Shown: positions 1-8,900 of the stretch, piece by piece
Layout: every line of letters begins with the position of its first letter
How positions within the stretch are numbered: position 1 is the first letter of the stretch
NCBI GenBank assembly: GCA_963782495.1
Contig: CAWAJU010000006.1
Location: 434,001 to 498,000 of the forward strand
Origin: DASQBT01 sp963782495
Lineage (GTDB): Bacteria > Pseudomonadota > Gammaproteobacteria > Burkholderiales > Thiobacillaceae
DNA length: 64,000 nucleotides
Direction: 5' to 3'
The notes under the pieces: model-generated
Database searches by the model: none
What the model was told of the DNA's origin: nothing
Seen by the model: the letters and a program-made list of their open reading frames with translations, nothing else
Position numbers and translations under genes: made by a program

Positions 1-791
1 TGGAGCGGGAGGAGCGTCCCCACGGCTTCTTCCTCGCGCTGATGGATGTGCTCGGCCGCCGCAGCGCCGAACTGCACCGGGCCTTCTGCCGCTCCACCGG
101 CGACCCTGATTTCGAACCCGAACCCATCACGCCGGAAGATCTCGCCGCCTGGTCGGCCCAGCTGCACGACGAGGCTGTCGCCACGCTCAACGGATTGGAA
201 AATCGCCGTGACGGTCTGTCGTTGGAGTTGCGCGCAGCTGCCGACCACCTGCTGTCGCTGCGGCCCGCGCTGCTTGACCGCATTTCCCCGCAGGTTCTGG
301 CGGGCATTTCCGCCGACAAGATGCGCTACCACGGCGACTACCACCTCGGGCAGGTGCTGGTGGCGGAAAACGATTTCATCATCACCGACTTCGAAGGCGA
401 GCCGGCGCGGCCCCTGGACGAACGGCGCCAGAAACATTCGCCGCTGCGCGACGTTGCTGGCATGCTGCGCTCCTTCAGTTACGTCTCGGCGGTGGCGACG
501 AATCAAGCCACCACCGAGCGCCCAGCCGACCGCCACCGTCTCGGCCCCTTGGTGCGGACCTGGGAGCGGGAGGCGGCCGAAACTTTCCTCAAGGCCTATC
601 GTGATGCCATACAGGGCTGCCCGGCTTGCCCGGCCGACCCCGGCGCGATGGAGCGGCTGATCGAGTTTTTCGTCATCGAAAAGGCGCTCTACGAGTTGCG
701 CTACGAAATGGACAACCGACCTGACTGGCTGGCCATCCCGCTTTTCAGCCTGCTGAGGATCCTGGACCCGCAAGAGAGGGACATGTCATGA
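1..791 (+). CDS. Maltokinase domain, C-terminal part (5' truncated by window edge)
   Basis: The frame is open from base 3 to the stop at 789-791, giving about 262 residues, so the start lies outside the window. The motif HGDYHLGQVL, followed by FIITDFEGEPARPLDERR, is the phosphotransferase catalytic loop and metal-binding region of maltokinases (Mak/Pep2), which make maltose-1-phosphate from maltose and ATP. In many bacteria this domain is fused behind trehalose synthase (TreS); whether that is so here cannot be seen. The stop overlaps the glgC start (ATGA), so the two are probably translationally coupled. Placement at the head of a glycogen/trehalose operon fits. The kinase call is firm; the TreS fusion is only an expectation. 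Confidence 0.85.
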   Translation, partial: EREERPHGFFLALMDVLGRRSAELHRAFCRSTGDPDFEPEPITPEDLAAWSAQLHDEAVATLNGLENRRDGLSLELRAAADHLLSLRPALLDRISPQVLAGISADKMRYHGDYHLGQVLVAENDFIITDFEGEPARPLDERRQKHSPLRDVAGMLRSFSYVSAVATNQATTERPADRHRLGPLVRTWEREAAETFLKAYRDAIQGCPACPADPGAMERLIEFFVIEKALYELRYEMDNRPDWLAIPLFSLLRILDPQERDMS

Positions 792-2011
792 AAGTGCTTG
801 CCATGGTCCTCGCCGGTGGCCAGGGTTCGCGATTGCATCCCCTCACGGCAGAACGATCCAAGCCAGCGGTACCTTTTGGCAGCCGCTACCGCATCGCCGA
901 TTTCGTCCTCAGCAATATGCGCAATTCCGAGATACGCGGCATCTATCTGCTGGTGCAGTACAAGTCCCAGTCGCTGATCGAGCACGTTAACAAGGCCTGG
1001 GCACATGCCAACGCCTTGCCGGGGGAGTTCGTCTCCATCGTGCCGCCCCAGATGCGCGCCGGGCCGGAATGGTTCCAGGGCACGTCCGACGCCGTGTTCC
1101 AGAACATCAATCTGATCAAGCGCCATGCGCCTGACATGGTCGCGGTATTCGGCGCCGATCACATCTATCGCATGGACGTGCGGCAGATGGTCGACTTTCA
1201 TCATCAAAACGCGGCGCACGTGTCAGTGGCGGCGATTCCCGTACCACTGGAGCAAGCATCGGCTTTCGGCATCATCGACGCCGATGCGCAGGGCCGTATC
1301 CACGGCTTCCTGGAAAAACCGGAAAATCCGCCGCCCATCCCCACCGATCCGGGTCGCGCCTACGGCTCGATGGGCAATTACCTGTTCGACACTGATGTCC
1401 TGCTGGCGGCCTTGCGCGAAGCGAAGGAGCGCGGCGAGCACGATTTTGGCGGGCATGTGCTGCCGCGCCTCATCCACACGCATCGCGTGTTTGCCTACAA
1501 CTTCGCCGACAACCGCATCCCCGGCATCTCCGGCTACGAGGAGCAGCCCTATTGGCGCGATGTCGGCACCATCGATGCCTTTTACGCCGCCCACCGCGAC
1601 GTTCTGGGCGGCCAGCCGCGCTTCAATCTTTTCAATCCGCAGTGGTTCATCAATTCCAGCAACTACCAGGGCCCGGCGCCACGCATCGTCCTGGGCGAGC
1701 TCGAGAACTGCGCCATCGGCGCCGGCTCCCTGGTGAAGGGCGCGCGCATCCGCAACTCCATCCTGCGCCGCGAGGTGATCGTGGAGGACGATGTCGAAAT
1801 CGAGGACAGCGTAATCATGGACTATACCGTCATCCGTCACGGTGCGCGCCTCAAGCGCGTCATCGTCGACCGCTACAACGACATCGCGCCTCACAGCCGT
1901 ATCGGTTTTGATGCGACGCTGGACCGCGCCCGCTACCTTGTCAGCGAAGGGGGCGTGGTCGTGCTGCCGAAGGGGCCGGACGTGCCAGACGTAACCCATT
2001 ATCAGATGTAG
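788..2011 (+). CDS. glgC: Glucose-1-phosphate adenylyltransferase (ADP-glucose pyrophosphorylase)
   Basis: 407 residues, a typical length. It makes ADP-glucose from glucose-1-phosphate and ATP, the committed step of bacterial glycogen synthesis, in the cytosol. The N-terminal nucleotidyltransferase domain carries GGQGSRL (residues 11-17) and PAVPFG (26-31), and FLEKPENP lies mid-protein. The C-terminal third has the hexapeptide-type pattern of a left-handed beta helix. The start overlaps the preceding maltokinase stop by 4 bp, and glgX follows after 9 bp with its own GGAG. No glycogen synthase or branching enzyme is visible; they must lie elsewhere. Confidence 0.95.
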   Translation: MKVLAMVLAGGQGSRLHPLTAERSKPAVPFGSRYRIADFVLSNMRNSEIRGIYLLVQYKSQSLIEHVNKAWAHANALPGEFVSIVPPQMRAGPEWFQGTSDAVFQNINLIKRHAPDMVAVFGADHIYRMDVRQMVDFHHQNAAHVSVAAIPVPLEQASAFGIIDADAQGRIHGFLEKPENPPPIPTDPGRAYGSMGNYLFDTDVLLAALREAKERGEHDFGGHVLPRLIHTHRVFAYNFADNRIPGISGYEEQPYWRDVGTIDAFYAAHRDVLGGQPRFNLFNPQWFINSSNYQGPAPRIVLGELENCAIGAGSLVKGARIRNSILRREVIVEDDVEIEDSVIMDYTVIRHGARLKRVIVDRYNDIAPHSRIGFDATLDRARYLVSEGGVVVLPKGPDVPDVTHYQM

Positions 2012-2020
2012 GAGACTACG

Positions 2021-4150
2021 ATGAATCTCCCCATCAGCGCCGTCTGGCCCGGCGACCCCTTTCCGCGCGGTGCCACCTGGGACGGCGAGGGGGTCAACTT
2101 CGCCCTCTTCTCCGAGAACGCGCAACGCGTCGAACTTTGTCTGTTCGACCCGACCGGCCGGCGCGAGGTACAGCGTATCGAACTGCGCGAGCGGACCGAC
2201 CTGATCTGGCATTGCTACTTGCCCGAGGCCCGCCCCGGCCTGCTCTATGGCTACCGCGTGCACGGCCACTACGACCCGGCGCGCGGCCACCGCTTCAACC
2301 CCAGCAAGCTGCTGATCGAGCCCTACGCCAAGGACATTGTCGGCCAGTTGCGCTGGAGCGACGCCCACTTCGGCTACCGCATCGGCCACCGCCGCGAGGA
2401 TTTGTCCTTCGACCGCCGCGACAATGCCGCCGGCATGCCCAAGTGCCGGGTCATCGATTCCGCCTTCACCTGGGGCGAGGACAAGGCCCCACACATTCCC
2501 TGGTCGGACATGGTGGTGTACGAGCTGCACGTGCGCGGCTTCACCATAAGCCACCCGGATATTACACCTCCGCTCCGCGGTACCTACGCCGGCTTGGCGA
2601 CGGCGCCTGTCATCGATCATTTGAGGCGGCTGGGGGTCACCTCGGTGGAGCTGATGCCGGTGCACGCCTTTGTCGACGACCGCCATCTCATCGAGCGAGG
2701 TCTTTCCAACTACTGGGGCTACAACTCCATTGGCTTCTTTGCCCCCGATCGTCGCTATGGTTCGAGCGGCGTGGTGTCCGCATTCAAGACCATGGTCAAG
2801 ACGCTGCATTCAAACGGTATCGAGGTCATCCTCGACGTGGTCTACAACCATACCGCCGAAGGCAACCAGCTCGGACCGACATTCTCATTTCGCGGGATCG
2901 ACAACGCTACCTACTATCGGCTGGTCGGCGATGATCCGCGCTACTACATGGATTACACGGGCTGCGGGAACACGCTCAACCTGCAACATCCGCGTGTGCT
3001 GCAGCTGATCATGGACTCGCTGCGCTACTGGGTGCTGGAGATGCACGTCGACGGTTTCCGCTTCGATCTGGCCTCCGCCCTGGCGCGCGAACTTCACGCG
3101 GTCAACCGCCTCGGCGCCTTCTTCGACATCCTGGTCCAGGATCCGGTGCTGTCCCAGGTCAAGCTGATCGCCGAGCCTTGGGACCTGGGCGAGGGCGGCT
3201 ACCAGGTGGGCAACTTTCCGGCCGGCTGGGGCGAGTGGAACGACCGCTATCGGGACACCATGCGATCCTATTGGAAGGGCGACGGCGGCCTGATCGGCGA
3301 CTTCGCCAGCCGGCTCACCGGCTCCAGCGACTTCTACGATCACAGCGGCCGCAAGCCCTATGCCAGCGTGAACTTCATCAACGCCCACGACGGCTACACC
3401 CTGCACGACCTGGTGAGCTACCACGAAAAGCATAACGAGGCCAACGGCGAGGACAACCGCGACGGCACCGACAACAACAACTCCTGGAACTGCGGCGCCG
3501 AGGGCCCCACCGATGATGCCAGGATCAACGCCCTGCGTGCGCGGCAGAAGCGCAACCTTTTGACGACCCTGTTCTTCTCCCAGGGTGTGCCGATGCTCGT
3601 GGCCGGCGACGAGATGGGCCGCACCCAGCGCGGCAACAACAATGCCTACTGCCAGGACAACGAGATCAGCTGGGTGAACTGGGATCTATCCGCTGCAGAT
3701 CGGGAATTCCTCGACTTCACCCGGCGCGTCATCGCCCTTCGCCGAGAACACCCGGTATTCCGTCGGCGCAACTTTTTCCAGGGCCGCGCCATTCACGGCT
3801 CGGGTGTCAAAGATATCCACTGGTTCAAACCAGACGGCCAGGAGATGAGCGACCAAGAGTGGGCACAGGATTTTGCGCGCTGCCTCTGCGTCTATCTGGG
3901 CGGTGATGCCATGCAGGAGCGCGACAGGCGCGGCCAGCCCATTCGCGACGACAATTTTCTCCTGCTGTTCAACAGCCACCACGAGGCCATCCCGTTTATG
4001 CTGCCGGCGCTGTGCGAAGGCTGCGCGTGGCAGAGCGTCCTCGACACCTGCCTGGGTGGCAGCCTGGAGCCTGACGGCCAGTTTCGGGGCGGCGATACCT
4101 ACGCCCTCGACGCTCGCTCCCTCGCGCTCCTTGTCCAGCGGAGATCATAA
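2021..4150 (+). CDS. glgX: Glycogen debranching enzyme GlgX/TreX (isoamylase type)
   Basis: 709 residues. It hydrolyses alpha-1,6 branch points of glycogen or limit dextrins, supplying linear maltodextrins for TreY/TreZ and MalQ. An N-terminal CBM48-like segment (GDPFPRGATWDGEGVNFALF) precedes a GH13 barrel with VYELHVRGFT, DVVYNHTAEG, the nucleophile motif DGFRFDLAS (Asp about 349), the acid/base motif LIAEPWD (Glu about 385) and NFINAHDGYTL. The start has GGAG 8 bp upstream. The TAA stop shares its last base with the treZ ATG, so the genes are coupled. Confidence 0.94.
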   Translation: MNLPISAVWPGDPFPRGATWDGEGVNFALFSENAQRVELCLFDPTGRREVQRIELRERTDLIWHCYLPEARPGLLYGYRVHGHYDPARGHRFNPSKLLIEPYAKDIVGQLRWSDAHFGYRIGHRREDLSFDRRDNAAGMPKCRVIDSAFTWGEDKAPHIPWSDMVVYELHVRGFTISHPDITPPLRGTYAGLATAPVIDHLRRLGVTSVELMPVHAFVDDRHLIERGLSNYWGYNSIGFFAPDRRYGSSGVVSAFKTMVKTLHSNGIEVILDVVYNHTAEGNQLGPTFSFRGIDNATYYRLVGDDPRYYMDYTGCGNTLNLQHPRVLQLIMDSLRYWVLEMHVDGFRFDLASALARELHAVNRLGAFFDILVQDPVLSQVKLIAEPWDLGEGGYQVGNFPAGWGEWNDRYRDTMRSYWKGDGGLIGDFASRLTGSSDFYDHSGRKPYASVNFINAHDGYTLHDLVSYHEKHNEANGEDNRDGTDNNNSWNCGAEGPTDDARINALRARQKRNLLTTLFFSQGVPMLVAGDEMGRTQRGNNNAYCQDNEISWVNWDLSAADREFLDFTRRVIALRREHPVFRRRNFFQGRAIHGSGVKDIHWFKPDGQEMSDQEWAQDFARCLCVYLGGDAMQERDRRGQPIRDDNFLLLFNSHHEAIPFMLPALCEGCAWQSVLDTCLGGSLEPDGQFRGGDTYALDARSLALLVQRRS

Positions 4151-5985
4151 TGAGGCGCCGCCACCTCATGCCCTTCGGCGCCGAATTGCTTGACGATTAC
4201 GGCGTGCGCTTTCGCCTCTGGGCGCCTGGCGTCGCGGCCGTTGCGCTGTGGCTCGACGAGGCGCGGGAATTGCCCATGGCAGCTGCGGGCTCAGGTTGGT
4301 TTGAACTGACGTTGCCTGGGGCACGAGCCGGCAGCCGCTACCGCTTTCGCTTGCCCGACGGATTGCTGGTGCCTGATCCGGCCTCGCGCTGCAATCCCGA
4401 GGACGTGCATGGCCCATCCGAAGTGATCGACCCGGCTGCCTTCGAGTGGCTCGATGGCGATTGGCTTGGCCGGCCCTGGGAGGAGGCGGTGATCTACGAG
4501 CTGCACGTGGGCAGCTTCACGCCGGCCGGTACTTTCGACGCCGTCATCGAGCGGCTCGACTATCTCGCCGCGCTTGGCGTGACCGTGCTGGAGATCATGC
4601 CGGTGGCCGATTTTCCTGGCCGGCGCAACTGGGGTTACGATGGCGTGCTGCCTTTTGCGCCCGATGCCACCTACGGCCGGCCGGAAGACTTAAAACGTCT
4701 GGTAGCCGCCGCCCACGAGCGTGGGCTAATGGTGCTGCTCGACGTGGTCTACAACCACTTCGGCCCCGAGGGCAACTACCTGCACGCCTACGCCCCGGAC
4801 TTCTTCAATCCGCGTCACGCCACGCCGTGGGGAGCGGCCATCAATTTCGATGGCGAAGCCAGCCGCACGGTACGTGATTTCTTCATCCACAATGCGCTGT
4901 ACTGGCTGGAGGAATACCATCTCGATGGCCTGCGCCTGGATGCCATCCACGCCATCTGCGACGACAGCCCGGCGGATATCATCGAGGAACTTGCTGTCGC
5001 TATCAGGCAAGGTCCGGGCCGTGAACGCCATGTGCACCTGGTGCTGGAGAACGACCGCAACCAGGCGCGTTACCTTGGCCGCGACGATCGCGGCCAGCCG
5101 CGTCAGGCCACGGCGCAGTGGAACGACGACATCCACCACGTCCTGCACGTACTCACCAGCGGAGAGAACGACGGTTACTATGCCGACTACGCTGCCGATC
5201 CGGTGCGGCTTCTGGGCCGATGTCTCGCGCAGGGCTTCGCCTATCAGGGCGAACCTTCTTCCTTCCGCGACGGCGAACCGCGCGGCGAACCCAGTGCCCA
5301 CCTCCCGCCCGCCGCCTTCGTCGGCTTTCTGCAAACCCACGATCAAGTGGGCAACCGCGCCTTCGGCGAACGTCTGTGCCATCTCGCCTCCACCGCCGCG
5401 CTGGAAGCCGCCGCAGCTGTGTTGCTGCTTGCCCCGCAGCCGCCGCTCCTGTTCATGGGCGAGGAGTTCGCCGCGGCCCAACCTTTTCTGTTCTTCTGCG
5501 ACTTCGGCCCCGATCTGGCCCGCGCGGTGACCAAAGGCCGGCGGCGTGAGTTCTCGCGTTTCGCCCGCTTCGCCGACCCGGCCGCGCGCGAGCGCATCCC
5601 CGATCCGAATGCTTCGGCCACCTTCGAGACCTGCGTACTCGACTGGAGCGCCATCAAGCGCGAACCGCACCGCGCCACCCTCGAACTCCACCGGCGGCTG
5701 CTCGAGCTGCGGCGGCAGTGGATCGCCCCGCGCTTGGCCGGCATGGGCAACGGCGAACCGCAAGTGACGCGCCTGTCCAAGCATGCGCTGACCGTACGCT
5801 GGCGCCTGGGTGACGGCAGCCAGCTTTCGTTGCTCGCCAATCTGGGCGAGGACAGGGTCGATACGGCGCCTGTCAATGGAGAATTGGTCTTCGCCACCGC
5901 CAACCTCGACGCCGCCGTGCTCGACGCCGGGTACTTGCCCCCCTTGTCGACAGCATGGCATTTGCAAGCAACTGAGCAATCATGA
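4150..5985 (+). CDS. treZ: Malto-oligosyltrehalose trehalohydrolase
   Basis: 611 residues. It releases free trehalose from malto-oligosyltrehalose, the second step of the TreY-TreZ pathway. An N-terminal beta domain (FGAELLDDYGVRFRLWAP) precedes the GH13 barrel. The three catalytic carboxylates are visible in GLRLDAIH (Asp264), VLENDRN (Glu300) and THDQVGNRA (Asp398). The length and the QTHDQVGNRAFGERL block are typical of TreZ rather than branching enzyme. It starts on the last base of the glgX stop and overlaps the next gene by 4 bp (ATGA). Confidence 0.93.
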   Translation: MRRRHLMPFGAELLDDYGVRFRLWAPGVAAVALWLDEARELPMAAAGSGWFELTLPGARAGSRYRFRLPDGLLVPDPASRCNPEDVHGPSEVIDPAAFEWLDGDWLGRPWEEAVIYELHVGSFTPAGTFDAVIERLDYLAALGVTVLEIMPVADFPGRRNWGYDGVLPFAPDATYGRPEDLKRLVAAAHERGLMVLLDVVYNHFGPEGNYLHAYAPDFFNPRHATPWGAAINFDGEASRTVRDFFIHNALYWLEEYHLDGLRLDAIHAICDDSPADIIEELAVAIRQGPGRERHVHLVLENDRNQARYLGRDDRGQPRQATAQWNDDIHHVLHVLTSGENDGYYADYAADPVRLLGRCLAQGFAYQGEPSSFRDGEPRGEPSAHLPPAAFVGFLQTHDQVGNRAFGERLCHLASTAALEAAAAVLLLAPQPPLLFMGEEFAAAQPFLFFCDFGPDLARAVTKGRRREFSRFARFADPAARERIPDPNASATFETCVLDWSAIKREPHRATLELHRRLLELRRQWIAPRLAGMGNGEPQVTRLSKHALTVRWRLGDGSQLSLLANLGEDRVDTAPVNGELVFATANLDAAVLDAGYLPPLSTAWHLQATEQS

Positions 5986-8900
5986 CCCGCTCCGCCCGGA
6001 AGGGCTTTGACGCGCTGGCGAAACTCGCCGCCCATTGCGGCATCGCCGCCGAGTACCACGACATCTGGGGCAAGCGCCATGCGATCCCGGAGCAGACGCT
6101 ACGTGCCCTTTTAGCTGCCATGCACTTCCCTGCTGAGGCGGACCCTGCACGCCTGTTGCGTAGCATGGAGGAACAGGAATGGCGCCGGCCGCTGCCGCCG
6201 ATCATGGTCATGCAGGCTGGCGATGCCCTGGTTGTTCCGGTCTCGCTGCTGGCTGCACAGGCAGGCAAGCCGCATCGCTGGATTCTGACGCTTGAGGATG
6301 GCACTCCGATGACGGGCGAGTTCGAGCCGGCCAAGCTGCCGCGGCTGGGTCGGCAGCGGCTGGACGGCGTGGATTGGCTGCGCGGCGAGTTAGGCCTGCC
6401 GCCATTGGCAACGACTGGCTACCACCGTCTTGAAATCGAGCAGCCTGGCGGGGACGACATGGCGCAGGTGGCGATGGCCCTGGTCGTTGCGCCACCGAGC
6501 TGCTACCAGCCCGAAGCCGTGCAAGGGGAAGGGCGTGTCTGGGGCCCGACGGTTCAACTCTATGGCCTGCGCTCGCGGCGCAACTGGGGGATTGGCGACT
6601 TCGGCGACCTGCGCACCCTGGTCGATCTGTCGGCACAAGCCGGTGGCGGGGTGATCGGGGTCAGCCCCCTGCACGCCCTGTTTCCGGACGACCCCGCGCG
6701 GATCAGCCCCTACAGTCCATCCAGCCGCTGTTTCGTCAACATCCTATACATTGACGTGGAGTCGGTCGCGGAATTCGCCGAGTGCGACGCGGCACGCAAT
6801 CTCGTCGCCTCCGAACGTTTCCAGGGCCGACTGCGGCGGCTGCGGGCCAGCGAACTGGTTAACTACGAGGAGGTGTCCGCCGCCAAGCGCGAGGCGCTTG
6901 CCCCCGCATACCGGCACTTCCGCGATCAACACCTCGCCAAGGACAGTGACCGGGCACGCGCCTTCCGCCAGTTCCGCGCAGAACAGGGCGCAGCGCTGGA
7001 ATGCCACGCGCGCTTCGAGGCCCTGCAGGAACACTTCCGCAGCGACAATTCCGCACTCTGGGGCTGGCCGGCCTGGCCCGAGGAATACCGCCACCCGCAA
7101 GCGCCGGCGGTGGCGGCGTTCGCGGCGGAACACCCTGATGCGGTTGAATTCTTCGCCTGGCTGCAGTGGCTGGCGGACGAGCAACTCGCCGCCGTCGGCC
7201 GTCAATCCTGGCAGCGCGGCCTTGCGGTGGGGCTCTATCAGGACCTGGCAGTCGGCGTGAATCCGGGCGGATCGGAGGCTTGGACCTGGCAGGACGCCTT
7301 TGCCAGCGGCGCCTACGTCGGCTCACCTGCCGACGGCTTCAACCCTGAGGGACAGGACTGGGGACTGCCGCCCCTGGTGCCGCATCGCCTGCGCGAGGCG
7401 GCCTACGCGCCTTTCATCGCCGTACTGCGCGCCAACATGCGCCACTGCGGTGCGCTTCGCATCGATCATGTCATGGGACTCTCGCGCCTGTTCTGGGTGC
7501 CGGTCGGTTTGTCACCGCTACAGGGTGCTTACGTTGGCTATCCGCTGCAGGATCTGCTCGGCATCCTCGCCCTGGAGAGTCAGCGCAACCACTGCATGGT
7601 GATTGGCGAGGACCTCGGCACGGTGCCTGATGGCTTGCGCGCCCGCCTCGCCAGGGCCGGCGTGCTGTCCTACCGGCCGTTGCTGTTCGAGCGGACCGCG
7701 GAGGGCAGCTTCACGCCACCGGGCGAGTATCCGCATCAGGCCCTGGTGGCGGTGAGCACTCACGACATGCCGACGCTGCAAGGCTTCTGGAAGGGCCGCG
7801 ACATCGACACCCGTGCCATGCTCGGCCTCTTCCCTGCACACGAGCAGATGGAACGGATGGTGGTGGAGCGCGCCCAGGATCGCGCCCGCCTGTTGGTGGC
7901 GCTGAAGCGCGAGGGACTGCTGCCGGAGGGCGTCGGCGTTCATCCGTTTTCGGTACCCGAGATCACGCCGCCCTTGATGGTTGCCATCCACGCTTTCCTG
8001 GCGAGGACGCAGGCGCAGGTCCTGGTGGTCCACCCTGAAGACATTCTCGGCGTCGTCGAGCAGACCAACCTGCCGGGCAGCCGGGATGAACAGCATCCCA
8101 ACTGGCGCCGGCGCCTGCCCCTGCAGCTCGAGGACTGGCCGGATGACGGCCGTTTCACCGCCGTCGGCGAGGTGCTGCGCAGCGAGCGTGGCACTGCGGT
8201 GGTCCCGCGCGAGGACGGGCCGCCGCCTTACCGCACGGCCATCATACCGCGCGCCACTTACCGGCTGCAGTTCAACCGCGGCTTCACCTTCGCGCAGGCG
8301 TCTGCCTTGGCGCCCTATCTCGCCGATCTCGGGATTAGCCACTGCTATGCCTCGCCCTATCTCAAGGCGCGCCCCGGCAGCAGCCATGGCTACGACATTG
8401 TCGACCATGCCGCACTCAATCCGGAAATCGGTACAGCGCAGGAATACGAAAAATTTGTTGCCGCGCTCAAGCTTGAAGGACTGGGCCAAATCGTCGATGT
8501 TGTCCCCAACCACATGGGCGTCATGGGTGCCGATAACGCCTGGTGGCTGGACGTGTTGGAGAACGGACTCGCATCGGCATGGGGAGCCTTCTTCGACATC
8601 GACTGGGAGCCGCTCAACCCGGAGCTCAGGGGCAAGGTGCTGCTGCCCTTGCTGGGCGACCACTACGGCACCGTGCTCGACCGCGGCGAGCTGCGCCTGG
8701 GCTACGACGCGGTGCGCGGGGAATTCAGCATCTTCTACTACCAGCACCGGCTGCCGGTGGACCCGGCGACGTATCCTCGCATCGTCGGGTATCGCGGCGA
8801 ACGTCTGGCAGCCGCCCTCGGGGAAGACCACGAACGCTACGTCGCGCTGCTGGCGCTACTTACCGCTTTCGGCCATCTGCCGGCACGCACCAACGCTGAC

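Noticed and set aside
1223..2809. 528-codon open frame on the minus strand opposite glgC/glgX
   Set aside because: It covers two clear genes on the other strand; the GC-rich codon pattern of those genes leaves the antisense frame open. No domain is visible.
4726..5979. 417-codon minus-strand frame opposite treZ
   Set aside because: Shadow of treZ; no ribosome site and no recognisable protein features.
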